Assembly (NCBI GenBank): GCA_028284265.1 | Contig: JANQRZ010000006.1 | Location: 143,610-207,609 of the forward strand | Direction of reading: 5' to 3' | Source: Rhodothermales bacterium | GTDB taxonomy: Bacteria; Bacteroidota; Rhodothermia; Rhodothermales; JANQRZ01 | DNA: 64,000 nt | Shown: positions 34,072-43,448 of the stretch, piece by piece | How positions within the stretch are numbered: position 1 is the first letter of the stretch | Layout: every line of letters starts with the position of its first letter | Translations under genes and position numbers: made by a program | The notes under the pieces: generated by a model | What the model was told of the DNA's origin: nothing | Database searches by the model: none | Seen by the model: the letters and a program-made list of their open reading frames with translations, nothing else

Positions 34072-35124
34072 ATGGAAGCCACGCCCACCGTCCGCGATCA
34101 GGTCCGCGACTACTACGGCCAGACCCTCCAGTCCAACGCCGACCTCAAGACCAGCGCCTGCTGCACCGACGAGGACCTATCGCCGCACCACAAGGCCATC
34201 CTCGCTGACATCGCCGACGAAGTCCTCGCCCGGTTCTACGGTTGTGGCTCGCCGCTGCCGCCTGCGCTCGACGGCTGCACGGTGCTCGACCTCGGCTGCG
34301 GGACGGGCCGCGATGCGTTTCTCGCTGCCAAGCTCGCTGGCCCGACAGGCCGTGTGATCGGGGTCGATATGACGGAGGAACAGCTTGAGGTGGCACGCCG
34401 GTACGAGGCCGAGCAAGCCGAGCGGTTCGGGTTCGACACGCCCAACACCAGCTTCCGGCTCGGTCAGATCGAAGACCTTGCGGCGGCAGGCGTCGAGGAT
34501 GAGAGCGTGGACGTGGTGATCTCCAACTGTGTCATCAACCTGTCCGATGACAAGCAGGCCGTGTTCGAGGAAATCTTCCGCGTCCTCAAGCCCGGCGGCG
34601 AACTCTACTTCGCCGATGTCTTCGCCGACCGGCGCATCCCGGTCCACGTCGCCGCCGATCCGGTGCTCTATGGCGAGTGCCTCGGCGGAGCGCTCTACGC
34701 CGAAGACTTCCGCCGCATGATGGAGGCCGTCGGCTGCGCCGACCACCGCGTCGTCACGAGCCGCCCGCTCACTATCGACGACCCAACGCTCGCCGCGAAG
34801 CTCGGCAACGTGCAGTTCTCATCGGTCACGGTGCGGGCCTTCAAGCTCGCCTTGCTCGAAGATCGCTGCGAGGACTTCGGTCAGGTGGCCTACTATGAGG
34901 GCACGATTCCCGAGCACCCGCACGCCTTCATACTCGACGATCACCACGTCTTCGAGACGGGTCGCCCGATGCTCGTCTGCGGCAACTCGGCAGCGATGGT
35001 AGAGGAGACGCGCTATGGGCAGCACTTCTGCGTCGTCGGCGACCGCTCGGTCCACTACGGCCTGTTCGACTGCGCGCCCGCTCCGGCGGCATCCGAGGGC
35101 GAGGCTAGCGGCAGGTGTTGCTGA
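34072..35124 (+). CDS. arsM: Arsenite methyltransferase
   Basis: ArsM methylates As(III) with SAM, yielding volatile or exported species. The 350-residue protein has the early Cys pair C30-C31 (SACCTDE), the SAM motif VLDLGCGTGRDAFLAAKL, VVISNCVINLSDDKQ with the conserved Cys, and YGECLGGALY with another, followed by a C-terminal extension ending in a CC pair. These cysteines match the arsenic-binding set of the family. The frame is open upstream to 33988, but the domain starts at MEATPTVRDQV. No ars operon is nearby, so it is an isolated detoxification gene. Confidence 0.92.
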   Translation: MEATPTVRDQVRDYYGQTLQSNADLKTSACCTDEDLSPHHKAILADIADEVLARFYGCGSPLPPALDGCTVLDLGCGTGRDAFLAAKLAGPTGRVIGVDMTEEQLEVARRYEAEQAERFGFDTPNTSFRLGQIEDLAAAGVEDESVDVVISNCVINLSDDKQAVFEEIFRVLKPGGELYFADVFADRRIPVHVAADPVLYGECLGGALYAEDFRRMMEAVGCADHRVVTSRPLTIDDPTLAAKLGNVQFSSVTVRAFKLALLEDRCEDFGQVAYYEGTIPEHPHAFILDDHHVFETGRPMLVCGNSAAMVEETRYGQHFCVVGDRSVHYGLFDCAPAPAASEGEASGRCC

Positions 35125-35250
35125 GAGGGGTAGGGGAGTTGCACGCTATCGTCGTCCGCGCCATACCTTGCGCGGACCCTCTCCACACCCTCTCCGCTCT
35201 CCATTCCTTCCACGCCCCCATCTGTCCTCTACCGCGCCCTCGTCAGTGTC

Positions 35251-36669
35251 GTGCGGTTTGTGCTGCGCGTGTTCTTCCGCGAGATCGCGGTGGAAGGCAC
35301 GGCGCACATCCCGCGTGACCGAGGCGGACTGCTCGTGGCGTGGCATCCCAACGGGTTGATCGACCCGGCGCTGATTATCACCCACTTCCCCGGTCGCATA
35401 GTCTTCGGGGCACGCGACGGACTCTTGCGCTGGCCGCTGATCGGGTGGATGATGCGGCGGCTCGGGACGGTGCCGATCTACCGCGCTGCCGACCAAGCAG
35501 GCATGAGCGACGAGGCGCGCCGCGAAGCCAACGCCCGCAGCCTCGCCGCCCTCGCCGATGAACTGGCAGGCGGGTCGTTCTCTGCTCTCTTTCCCGAGGG
35601 CCAGAGCCACGACCAGCCGTTCGTGACCGAGGTCAAGTCGGGCGCGGCCCGGCTGTTTCTCCGCGCCCTCGACCGGGCCGATGAGCAGGCTTCGATGCCC
35701 GTCGTGATCCCCGTTGGGCTGCACTACGACCGCAAGCACCTCTTTCGCTCCGATGTGCTCGTGACGTTCCACCCGCCGCTTGCGTTGCCGCCGGACCTCG
35801 GGGCGATGGATAACGACGAGGCTGCCGAGGTGCTCACCGACCGCATTGAGGCATCGCTCGTCGAGGTGGTCCGCGCCACCGACGACTGGGCGTTGCACCG
35901 GCTGATGCACCGCGCCCATGCGCTGCTTCGCGCCGAGGATGCTGCTCGCTCCGGTACCCGCGCTGACAGCGGCGATGTCGTCGAGCGCAACCTCGGCTTC
36001 GCGCAGATATGGCATGGCTACCGCCTCCGCCGCGACAGCCACGCCGATGAGATCGCCGACCTCCGTCACGACCTCACGCGCTACGACCGGCTCCTCCGCA
36101 CCCTCGAACTCGATGATGCCGACCTTGATGCGCCACCGCCGCACCGGCTGGTGTGGGACACGCTGGCACTCTTAGCACGCACCGTGGCCGTCTATCTTTT
36201 CTTACCGCCGATCCTGCTATTCGGTTTGCTCATGAACGGGCCGGTACACCTGCTCATTGGGGCAGCGGCACGGCGCTACTCGGGAGCGATCAAAGACACG
36301 GCGACGGTCAAGATTCTCGTCGGGTTCGTGCTCTATCCGCTCGCGTGGATCGTGGCGGGTGTGCTCGCTGCGCTCGGCCATGCGGGGTTGCACGCGGTCT
36401 ATCCTGGTCTCCCCGATACGCCGCTCTTGACCGGGCTGCTCGTCACCGTGCTGGCGTTCGTGAGTGGCGTGCTCGTGTTGCAGTCGGTGGGGTGGGAGCG
36501 GCTGACGCGGCAGCGCCTGCGCGCCTACTTCGCCCGCCGCCGCCGGGGTGATTTCATCGCCGAGCTACGGACGCTGCGCTCGAACCTCTACGCTCGGTTC
36601 CTATCGCTCCGCGAGGGCCTCGACCTCCCGGACAACGTGACCGACACCGAAAGCCGTGTCGTCAACTAA
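35251..36669 (+). CDS. PlsC-type acyltransferase with C-terminal membrane domain
   Basis: The 472-residue protein starts with a glycerolipid acyltransferase domain. The catalytic motif appears as WHPNGLIDPAL (H-x5-D, as in a known subgroup) and FPEGQSHDQP is the glycerol-phosphate binding motif. The second half has four to five hydrophobic segments (VYLFLPPILLFGLLMNGPVH, ILVGFVLYPLAWIVAGVLAAL, LLTGLLVTVLAFVSGVLVLQ). It likely makes phosphatidic acid at the inner membrane. The start is GTG. Its 3' end overlaps that of the convergent membrane-protein gene by 8 bp. Confidence 0.88.
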   Translation: MRFVLRVFFREIAVEGTAHIPRDRGGLLVAWHPNGLIDPALIITHFPGRIVFGARDGLLRWPLIGWMMRRLGTVPIYRAADQAGMSDEARREANARSLAALADELAGGSFSALFPEGQSHDQPFVTEVKSGAARLFLRALDRADEQASMPVVIPVGLHYDRKHLFRSDVLVTFHPPLALPPDLGAMDNDEAAEVLTDRIEASLVEVVRATDDWALHRLMHRAHALLRAEDAARSGTRADSGDVVERNLGFAQIWHGYRLRRDSHADEIADLRHDLTRYDRLLRTLELDDADLDAPPPHRLVWDTLALLARTVAVYLFLPPILLFGLLMNGPVHLLIGAAARRYSGAIKDTATVKILVGFVLYPLAWIVAGVLAALGHAGLHAVYPGLPDTPLLTGLLVTVLAFVSGVLVLQSVGWERLTRQRLRAYFARRRRGDFIAELRTLRSNLYARFLSLREGLDLPDNVTDTESRVVN

Positions 36670-37243
36670 CGCGCTCGCGCAGTAGCCGCCAGTAGATCAG
36701 GCCATGCGTGACGAGGATCAGCGGGACGATAAACGTCGGGATCAGCCCGAGCGGAAACTGGGTGAGTGGAAACAACGGGTTCAGGTCACCGCCGACGAGG
36801 CTGATCGCGCTGCCGAGGACGAACAGGATATCGAGCAGACCAAACGTGTTCCACGCGAGCACGGCCTGCCATCGACCCCGGCTCGTGACAGGGCAGGCCA
36901 TGAACGCAACGGGCAGAGCGAGTGCGGCTACCGCGATGTCGCCCCAGCCAGCGGGCACGGCCCATTCCGCCGCTAACCATCCTTGCGCTGCGCCGATCAG
37001 GAAGACGATCCCTACGAACCGGACCGTGTGATAGAGCACGAGCGGTCGCAATGAGACCGTTTCTGCCCAAGCCCGCAGCGTGGGGGTGAGCGCGAGCGCA
37101 GCGAGAGCGAGGACGGTGAACCCGAACGCGAAGACAGGCGGCAGGACACGCGCCATGATGCCGCTCAGGCTGAGTACGATGGCAATGACGAACCATACGC
37201 CGAGGATCGTCCAGAGAAGGCGGGGAGAGCGAGTCGCAGCCAT
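36662..37243 (-). CDS. Polytopic membrane protein of unknown function
   Basis: The 193-residue product has about six hydrophobic segments (LLWTILGVWFVIAIVLSLSG, VFAFGFTVLALAALAL, LVLYHTVRFVGIVFLIGAAQ, WGDIAVAALALPVAFMAC, TFGLLDILFVLGSAISLVGG, TFIVPLILVTHGLIYWRLL). I recognise no catalytic motif. The gene is transcribed leftward and overlaps the acyltransferase stop by 8 bp. Confidence 0.75.
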   Translation of the reverse strand: MAATRSPRLLWTILGVWFVIAIVLSLSGIMARVLPPVFAFGFTVLALAALALTPTLRAWAETVSLRPLVLYHTVRFVGIVFLIGAAQGWLAAEWAVPAGWGDIAVAALALPVAFMACPVTSRGRWQAVLAWNTFGLLDILFVLGSAISLVGGDLNPLFPLTQFPLGLIPTFIVPLILVTHGLIYWRLLRERVS

Positions 37244-37313
37244 CGGGGGCAGGAGATAGGTGGAACTGACGGGTGCGAAGATATGGTATATCTGAGCACT
37301 GTCAAGTTCTGCC

Positions 37314-37664
37314 TTATCCTTCGACGGTCTCGATACGCCGGTTCAACTCATCAACGAAGTCTTCGGTGTCAAGCCGGTGCTTGCGGGGGATGCGAAGCGC
37401 GACCTCGCGGGTGTGATCGCCGGGGACAGCTTTGAGTAGGTCTACCTTCTTCGGCGCGAGGAAGAGTTTGTCGCGGACCATGCCCGTCTTGAGCCATGCT
37501 TCATGGAGCGCACTCGGCGCGACCTTGATCGTCGTCTCCTCTTTGTCCATGATCCCCGCAACGGCCGTCTCTAGGTCGATGATCAGAAACTCGCCTTCTA
37601 GCGAGACGAAGCCCTTGACCTCGCGGAGGCCGACATCGGGAAGAGTAAAGGGGAGTCGATGCAT
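37314..37664 (-). CDS. Hypothetical protein, 116 residues
   Basis: The product is soluble and mixed alpha/beta, starting MHRLPFTLPDVGLREVKGFV and containing FLIIDLETAVAGIMDKEETT and a Lys/Arg-rich end with RIPRKHRLDTEDFVDELNRR. It has no signal peptide or membrane segment. I do not recognise the family. The start at 37664 is preferred because upstream codons run into the leader of the divergent protease gene, 87 bp away. Confidence 0.6.
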   Translation of the reverse strand: MHRLPFTLPDVGLREVKGFVSLEGEFLIIDLETAVAGIMDKEETTIKVAPSALHEAWLKTGMVRDKLFLAPKKVDLLKAVPGDHTREVALRIPRKHRLDTEDFVDELNRRIETVEG

Positions 37665-37751
37665 GGCAACGGGGGCTGGGTAGAAACTGAGAAGAGGAGC
37701 CGCCGTATAGCGGACGTGCTGCTCCGTTCCCTGTTGCAACCCGTCCGTGCT

Positions 37752-38921
37752 ATGCCAGCGCTTTCACCGTTTCTGAAAAGTACGCTTCTCGTCGCTGTTC
37801 TGCTGATCGGGTCCGGGTGTCGGCAGCCCGCACAGTCGCAGGAGGTTGATGGGATGCCGCCCCCGCAGCGCGTCGCGCCGCCGTCCAGCAGCGCCGATGA
37901 GATTTACGCCAGCCGACAGACGGCGATCACGCGGGCCGTCGAGAACGTCGCCCCGGCGGTTGTGTCGATCAATGTCATTGAGGTTCGGCAGGTGCGCGTC
38001 CGCGATCCGTTCGCGGGCGACCCGTTCTACGAGTACTTCTTTGGGCAGCGCCGCAGCCGGGTGCAGCAGCAGCAGGTGCAGGGCGTCGGCAGCGGCTTCG
38101 TCGTCTCGCCGGACGGCTACATCGTCACCAATGATCACGTCGCGGGCAACGCCGCGAAGATCACGGTCAGCTTCCCCGACGGACGCGAACTCGAAGGCCG
38201 CCTCATCGGGACCGACCCGGAGAGCGACCTCGCACTCGTCAAGGTAGAGCCGACGGAACCGCTGCCGTACCTCGCATTTTCCCAGAGCGAGGACGTGTAC
38301 GTCGGCGAGTGGGCCATCGCGCTTGGCAATCCCTTCGGGCTGTTCGAGGCCGCCGAGCCGACGGTGACGGTCGGGGTCGTGAGCGCAGTCGGGCGGGACT
38401 TCGCGCCGCAGGAGGGCCGCGTCTTCCGCGACATGATCCAGACCGACGCCTCGATCAACCGGGGCAACTCGGGCGGGCCGCTCGTCAACGCGCTCGGCGA
38501 GGTGATCGGAGTCAACACGTTCATCTTCTCGCGCTCGGGTGGTTCCGTCGGAATCGGGTTTGCGACGCCCGCGTGGCGCGTCCGACGGATCGTCGATGAA
38601 CTCAGGACGACGGGGACCGTGGCGCGGCCCGCGCCGCCCGGCCTCAACGTCCGCGCCCTCAACGCCCGTGCGGCCAAGATGCTCGGCCTCGACGTGAGCG
38701 AAGGGCTTCTCGTCATCAGCGTGGACGCCGGGTCGCCCGCCGCTGAAGCCGGTGTGCTGCCCTACGACGTGATCCTCGAAATCGACGGCCAAGGCGTGGC
38801 CGACTCGAACGCCGCGAGTGCGCTGCTGCGGAGCCGTCGCCCCGGCGAGACGGTCATGCTCCGCGTCCTCCGCGACGGGCAGGAGCGCGAGATGCCGATG
38901 CTGCTGACGGGGGGGGCGTGA
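37752..38921 (+). CDS. HtrA/DegQ-type serine protease lipoprotein
   Basis: The 389-residue protein has a lipoprotein signal (LLVAVLLIGSGC) and a trypsin-like domain with the catalytic triad: His in VTNDHVAG near residue 130, Asp in PESDLALVK near 159, and Ser in RGNSGGPLVN near 240. One PDZ domain follows (GLLVISVDAGSPAAEAGVLP ... VILEIDGQGV). DegP usually has two PDZ domains, so the single one resembles DegS. It acts in the periplasm on misfolded proteins. It is followed immediately by a lipoprotein gene. Confidence 0.94.
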   Translation: MPALSPFLKSTLLVAVLLIGSGCRQPAQSQEVDGMPPPQRVAPPSSSADEIYASRQTAITRAVENVAPAVVSINVIEVRQVRVRDPFAGDPFYEYFFGQRRSRVQQQQVQGVGSGFVVSPDGYIVTNDHVAGNAAKITVSFPDGRELEGRLIGTDPESDLALVKVEPTEPLPYLAFSQSEDVYVGEWAIALGNPFGLFEAAEPTVTVGVVSAVGRDFAPQEGRVFRDMIQTDASINRGNSGGPLVNALGEVIGVNTFIFSRSGGSVGIGFATPAWRVRRIVDELRTTGTVARPAPPGLNVRALNARAAKMLGLDVSEGLLVISVDAGSPAAEAGVLPYDVILEIDGQGVADSNAASALLRSRRPGETVMLRVLRDGQEREMPMLLTGGA

Positions 38922-40006
38922 GAATGAGGGCAGAGAAACAAGAGAGGAGGGAGAACAGAAGGAGGAGAGAGCCGCTATCTCTTCTATCTCTTCTATCTCT
39001 TCTATCTCTTCTTGTCACCGGCTGCCTCCCGTCCTCGAATCAGCGCAAGCTGGACCGGACGCTCTTTCCGTCGGATTCCCTCTCGCGGGAGATTGCCGAG
39101 GCTGCGCCGGTCGATACGCTCCAGTTCGTTCGCCGCGTTGAGGCACCGGCTGAGTCGGAGCTAGAGTATCCGACGAGCTTTGGGCTGACGAGCGACGGGG
39201 TCGTCGTCGCCGCCACCCGGCTCGGTGCGCTCGTCTGGTTCGACGCCGAGGGGGGGTACGTGCGGACGCAGAAAGGGCGGGTGTTCAGCTATCCATTCTT
39301 GGCAGGCGTGCAAGGGGACACCGTCGCTGTCCTGAATCGGGGCACGCACCGCGTCGACCTCGTGGTCGGCGACCGGTCGGTGCAGCAGGTCGACGTGCCC
39401 GAGGTGCGCAACGGCAACGCGCTGCTGACCGAGCGCGGCCTGTTCTATAAAACCGCCGCTGAGGGTGAAGTCGCGACACTACACCACTTCGACCTCGACG
39501 GCACCGAGCGGGCGCGTTACGATCTCGCCGGACCCTACTGGCGGCACCTCGGGTTTCTGAGGACTTGGGGCGACTCGCTCCTCGTCCTCTCTGGCTACCG
39601 GCCCGTCGTCGACGTGCTCACACCTGATACACGGAGCGGAGCCGTGCTCGACACCCTCGCCCTCACCGGGTTCGACTCGCCCCAGCTAGCGCGCAGCCGA
39701 CTCTGGGCCGCTGGCGAGGTCGATGAGCCGCCGCTCCTTACGCCCGCATCCGCCGCGCTCGGCGACCGCCTGTTCGTCCTCAACGCCCGCCCCGGCTGGG
39801 TCCGCATCGACGTGTTCCGCCGCGATGAGGGACCGGACGGGCCGCGCCTACTGCTGGAGCGCGCTCTCGTCGAGCCAAACCCTGCGATGGACAGCAACCT
39901 CCTGTTCGTAGACCTTGCCGCTCGCCGCGTCTCCGACGGCATCGAGTTCATCGTGCTGACGACGAAGCCGCAACCGGGGCTGACCTTCTTGAAGTGGGTG
40001 CCATAG
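38918..40006 (+). CDS. Lipoprotein, possibly beta-propeller
   Basis: The 362-residue product has a lipoprotein signal, LLSLLSLLSLLVTGC, after a highly charged start (RAEKQERRENRRRREPLS). The mature part is beta-rich, with repeated patterns such as GVVVAATRLGALVWFDAEGG and DTVAVLNRGTHRVDLVVGD, like a 6-bladed propeller, but I recognise no family. The signal peptide is encoded by four exact copies of CTATCTCTT. The start is GTG at 38918 overlapping the protease stop, or ATG at 38924. Confidence 0.7.
   Translation: MRMRAEKQERRENRRRREPLSLLSLLSLLSLLVTGCLPSSNQRKLDRTLFPSDSLSREIAEAAPVDTLQFVRRVEAPAESELEYPTSFGLTSDGVVVAATRLGALVWFDAEGGYVRTQKGRVFSYPFLAGVQGDTVAVLNRGTHRVDLVVGDRSVQQVDVPEVRNGNALLTERGLFYKTAAEGEVATLHHFDLDGTERARYDLAGPYWRHLGFLRTWGDSLLVLSGYRPVVDVLTPDTRSGAVLDTLALTGFDSPQLARSRLWAAGEVDEPPLLTPASAALGDRLFVLNARPGWVRIDVFRRDEGPDGPRLLLERALVEPNPAMDSNLLFVDLAARRVSDGIEFIVLTTKPQPGLTFLKWVP
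38924..39013 (+). repeat. Purine/pyrimidine mirror-type repeat, copy B, with 9-bp tandem array
   Basis: Purine-rich GAGAAACAAGAGAGGAGGGAGAAC leads to the shared centre GAGAGCCGCT at 38967-38976, then four exact tandem copies of CTATCTCTT (38975-39010) and CTT. It resembles copy A at 28108-28193. Here the element is translated and supplies the start and signal peptide of the lipoprotein. Confidence 0.6.
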
Positions 40007-40073
40007 AGGAACAGGCGCGTGTGCCTCGCGTGGTACGGAGTCCTTTCAGATTGCTTTGAAAATACTCCGCCAT

Positions 40074-41597
40074 ATGGCTGCTCCTCCTCGCATCACCACC
40101 CTCGGCGTGCTCCGCGAATCCGGCTACCAGAGCCGCTCGGTCAAGGATGAACTGCGTGCCAACCTGATCGCCAAGCTGCGGGCGGGGGAGGAGGTCTTCC
40201 CCGGCATCCTCGGCTACGACCGGAGCGTGATTCCCCAACTCCAGAACGCCATCCTCGCCCGGCACGACGTCATCCTGCTCGGCCTCCGCGGTCAGGCTAA
40301 GAGCCGGATCGTCCGTCTCCTCACCGGGCTGATGGACGAGTGGCTGCCCGTCGTCGAAGGCTCCGAAGTCAACGACGATCCGCTCGACCCGGTCTCGAAA
40401 TACGCCCGCGAACTCGTCGCCGAGCGCGGCGATGAGACGCCCGTGGCGTGGATCGGGCGCGACGCCCGGTACGGCGAGAAGCTCGCCACGCCCGACACCT
40501 CCATCGCCGACCTCATCGGCGACATCGACCCGATCAAGGCCGCGACCCAGAAGCTGACCTATGCGGATGAAGAGGTGATCCACTTCGGCATCATCCCGCG
40601 CACCAACCGGGGCCTCTTCGCCATCAACGAACTGCCCGATCTCCAGCCGCGCATCCAGGTCGGCCTGCTCAACATTATGGAGGAGCGCGACATCCAGATT
40701 CGTGGCTTCAACGTCCGCATCCCGCTCGACCTCGCGTTCGTCTTCACGGCCAACCCCGAGGACTACACGAACCGGGGCAACATCATCACGCCGCTCAAGG
40801 ACCGGATCGACAGCCAGATCATCACGCACTACCCGAAGACCGTCGAGATCGGCGTGGCGATCACTGAGCAGGAGGCATGGCAGGACCGGGGTGAGGCTGT
40901 CGCCGTAACGATCCCGCACTATTTCCGCGAGATCATCGAGCAGATCGCCTTCGAGGCCCGCGAGAGCGAGTACATCGACCAGAAGTCCGGCGTCTCGGCG
41001 CGCCTGACGCGGGCCGGGTTGGAAGACCTTATCTCGGCTGCCGAACGCCGTGCCCTCCTGAGCGGCGAGACTGAAACGACTGTCCGCATCGGCGACCTCG
41101 CCGCGGTCGAACCCGCGATCACGGGGAAGGTCGAATTGGTGTACGAGGGTGAGCAGGAGGGCGCGCAGAGCGTAGCCCAACTCCTCATCGGCAAGGCCGT
41201 CTCGACCATCTTCAAGCGCTACTTCCCTGACCCGTCGGACAAGGGCGAAGGCACGGGGCGCGCCGCCTACCAAAAAGTGCTCGGCTGGTTCTCGAAGGGC
41301 AACACGCTCGACCTCGCGCCCGACCTCTCGTTCGACGCCTACGCCAAGCGGCTCGACGCCGTGGATGGCTTGCGGGAGGTGGTGAAGCAGCACTCGAACC
41401 CGTCCAGCCCAGCGGAGACGGCGAGTGCGATGGAGTTCGTCGTGGAGGCCCTGCACCAGCACTCGCTCGTCGGTAAAGATCGGGTGGACGCCGACTTCAA
41501 ATACGCCGACATCATGGGGTCCGTCCTCGGCTCCATTGGCGGCTTCGACGACGATGACGACGACTTCGAAGACTACCGGCGGCGCTACGGCGGGTAG
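40074..41597 (+). CDS. MoxR/ChlI-type AAA+ ATPase
   Basis: The 507-residue protein has a ChlI/MoxR core: Walker A LLGLRGQAKSRIVRLL near residue 65, then GLFAINELPDLQPRIQVGLL as Walker B, and the sensor segment FVFTANPEDYTNRGNIITPL. A C-terminal helical part follows, ending in an acidic tail (DDDDDDFEDYRRR). These ATPases usually work with a VWA-domain partner encoded next door; none is present here, where the next gene is a leftward peptidase. The start is ATG at 40074; a TTG 18 bp earlier is an alternative. The substrate is unknown. Confidence 0.88.
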   Translation: MAAPPRITTLGVLRESGYQSRSVKDELRANLIAKLRAGEEVFPGILGYDRSVIPQLQNAILARHDVILLGLRGQAKSRIVRLLTGLMDEWLPVVEGSEVNDDPLDPVSKYARELVAERGDETPVAWIGRDARYGEKLATPDTSIADLIGDIDPIKAATQKLTYADEEVIHFGIIPRTNRGLFAINELPDLQPRIQVGLLNIMEERDIQIRGFNVRIPLDLAFVFTANPEDYTNRGNIITPLKDRIDSQIITHYPKTVEIGVAITEQEAWQDRGEAVAVTIPHYFREIIEQIAFEARESEYIDQKSGVSARLTRAGLEDLISAAERRALLSGETETTVRIGDLAAVEPAITGKVELVYEGEQEGAQSVAQLLIGKAVSTIFKRYFPDPSDKGEGTGRAAYQKVLGWFSKGNTLDLAPDLSFDAYAKRLDAVDGLREVVKQHSNPSSPAETASAMEFVVEALHQHSLVGKDRVDADFKYADIMGSVLGSIGGFDDDDDDFEDYRRRYGG

Positions 41598-41601
41598 GGC
41601 C

Positions 41602-42522
41602 CTAGCGCCAGCGGCGTGCCATGAGCGACTCGGCAGGTGGGGTGGCCTCTTCGCCGTCCGGTGGACGCGGATCGAGGGCGTAGAGCGCGGTGAGCGTCTC
41701 GAACAACGCCGGGTGCCGCTGAGACAACGCGCTGGGCCGCTCGAAGAACACCTCAGTCGCCACGGCGAAGAACTCGGCGGCGTTGGTGGCGGCATAGCGG
41801 CGCAGCATGGACTGCCCGCGCCGGATGAGCGCCGTCTCTCGCTTCACGAGCGCCGTCCAGCTTTCGACCGAGCCGGGGTCGAGGAGCGACGGGACGCCGT
41901 CGGCGTAGAGGTCCTCGAAGTCGAAGAGGTGGGCGAGTTCATGGAGGATGACGTTCGAGCCGTCGGTTCGTGCCCAGCCTCGGCGAACCGCCGGGGCCGA
42001 GAAGATGACCGGTCCTTGCGGATGCACCATCCCGTCGTAATCCGGCTCCAGCGCCGTGTAGTCGTCCCCGAAGTGGCCGGGGTAGAAGAGGAAGGTGCGG
42101 TCGAGCGGAAGCTCCCAGTCGGGCCTACCGTGGAGCAGGAGGGCCGCGCCCGCCGCTACGCTGAGGCGAAGCTCGTCCGTGACCTCGACGCCGTCGACCC
42201 CCTCAAACCGGGCGTCGGCGAGGATGATTTGTACGTCGCGCTCGAACCGGGCACGGTCCGCCTCGTCGGCGCGGGCGTAGAGTGGGACGTGGGTGTGCAG
42301 CCAGTCGCGCCACGCGGAGGGAAAGGGGCGGCGCACCGCTCGCCACCGTCGCCCCGGTCGGCGCAGCCCGATCCCCAGTAGGAGCGCGAAGGCGACGAGG
42401 CCGAACCATGCCGTCCACAGCGGCAACCCTTCGGCCATCGCGGCGATAGCAGCGATGCCGCCGCCGAGGATGACAGCGAGCACGGCGTAGAAACCGACAG
42501 ACGAGGGGTGGGCAACGCGCAT
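41602..42522 (-). CDS. MtfA-like M90 zinc peptidase with membrane anchor
   Basis: The 306-residue product has two membrane segments (VGFYAVLAVILGGGIAAIAA and LWTAWFGLVAFALLLGIGL), then an M90 domain with the zinc motif SNVILHELAHLFDFED and NAAEFFAVATEVFFERP supplying the third ligand. MtfA in E. coli binds the Mlc repressor and acts as an aminopeptidase, but whether this one does the same is unknown. A GTG five codons earlier is an alternative start. It converges with the AAA+ gene. Confidence 0.92.
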   Translation of the reverse strand: MRVAHPSSVGFYAVLAVILGGGIAAIAAMAEGLPLWTAWFGLVAFALLLGIGLRRPGRRWRAVRRPFPSAWRDWLHTHVPLYARADEADRARFERDVQIILADARFEGVDGVEVTDELRLSVAAGAALLLHGRPDWELPLDRTFLFYPGHFGDDYTALEPDYDGMVHPQGPVIFSAPAVRRGWARTDGSNVILHELAHLFDFEDLYADGVPSLLDPGSVESWTALVKRETALIRRGQSMLRRYAATNAAEFFAVATEVFFERPSALSQRHPALFETLTALYALDPRPPDGEEATPPAESLMARRWR

Positions 42523-42706
42523 GGCGAGGGAGAGCACTTCGGGAACGGTGTGGTGAGACGAAGGTAGCGACAGAACAGATGCAGACCTCTTGGGGGTATC
42601 CGACCGCTCCTCAACGTCTCTTCACCCGCGCGGTCGTTTCTTTTCGCATCCGGGCGGCGGCCTCTCCGTAGCCACCGCACTCATCACCCTTTCCGTTCTC
42701 GACGCC

Positions 42707-43420
42707 ATGTCTCTCGTTCGCAGCGTTACCATCACTCTGCTTCTGCTCCTTCTCATCCCCAGCGCCCGTGCTCAGAACGGGAGCGGCGGGGTTGATGCCG
42801 TGCTCGCCATTCCGCAGGGCCAGTTCGCCGAGCGGATCGACGGCATCGGATACGGTTTGGGCGGCGACATCGTGTTCCACATCCCGAATACGCCCGTCGG
42901 CATTGGCCTGGAGGGGACGTTCGTCACCTACGGGCGCGAGACGATCCGCGAGCGCTTCGGCTCCGGGGCGCTCGGTCGGGTGGACGTAGACGTGGTGACG
43001 ACGAACAACATCTTTCTCGGGCACCTCTTGCTTCGGCTCCAACTGCCGACGGGCGCGTTCCGCCCCTACGGAGATGCGCTCGTCGGGATGAACTACCTCT
43101 TTACGGAGAGCCGGATCGAGGATGTCGATTTCGGCGACGACCGGGACATCGCGTCCTCCACCAACTTCGACGATTTGGCCTTCTCCTATGGCATCGGGGG
43201 TGGCGTGATGGCCCAAGTGTATGCCGGGCAGTCGGGAAGCACAGGCCGGCCCTTTGAGGTGTTCATCGACGCCCGCCTCCGCTATCTCCTCGGCGGTAAG
43301 GCCGACTATCTCCGCGAAGGCGACATTGACGCCGACAACAATGGCAATCCGGTCTACAACGTCACCCGATCCAGCACGGACTTGCTGCTGCCGCAACTCG
43401 GCGTAACGATCCGGTTCTAG
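42707..43420 (+). CDS. Outer membrane beta-barrel protein
   Basis: The 237-residue product has a signal peptide (MSLVRSVTITLLLLLLIPSARAQ) and alternating amphipathic strands, for example GIGLEGTFVTYGRE, LGHLLLRLQLPTGAFRPYGD and FEVFIDARLRYLLGGKADYL, ending LLLPQLGVTIRF with a terminal Phe as in OmpA-like barrels. The function is unknown. The start at 42707 is set by the signal peptide. It is convergent with the histidine kinase gene. Confidence 0.75.
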   Translation: MSLVRSVTITLLLLLLIPSARAQNGSGGVDAVLAIPQGQFAERIDGIGYGLGGDIVFHIPNTPVGIGLEGTFVTYGRETIRERFGSGALGRVDVDVVTTNNIFLGHLLLRLQLPTGAFRPYGDALVGMNYLFTESRIEDVDFGDDRDIASSTNFDDLAFSYGIGGGVMAQVYAGQSGSTGRPFEVFIDARLRYLLGGKADYLREGDIDADNNGNPVYNVTRSSTDLLLPQLGVTIRF

Positions 43421-43448
43421 GTACTCCTCAACGGGAATGGCTCCGGTC

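Noticed and set aside
38975..39013. Short CRISPR-like array
   Set aside because: Units are 9 bp, contiguous and translated; there are no spacers.
39948..41795. Minus-strand open frame of 615 codons
   Set aside because: Antisense to the AAA+ ATPase; no domain motif.
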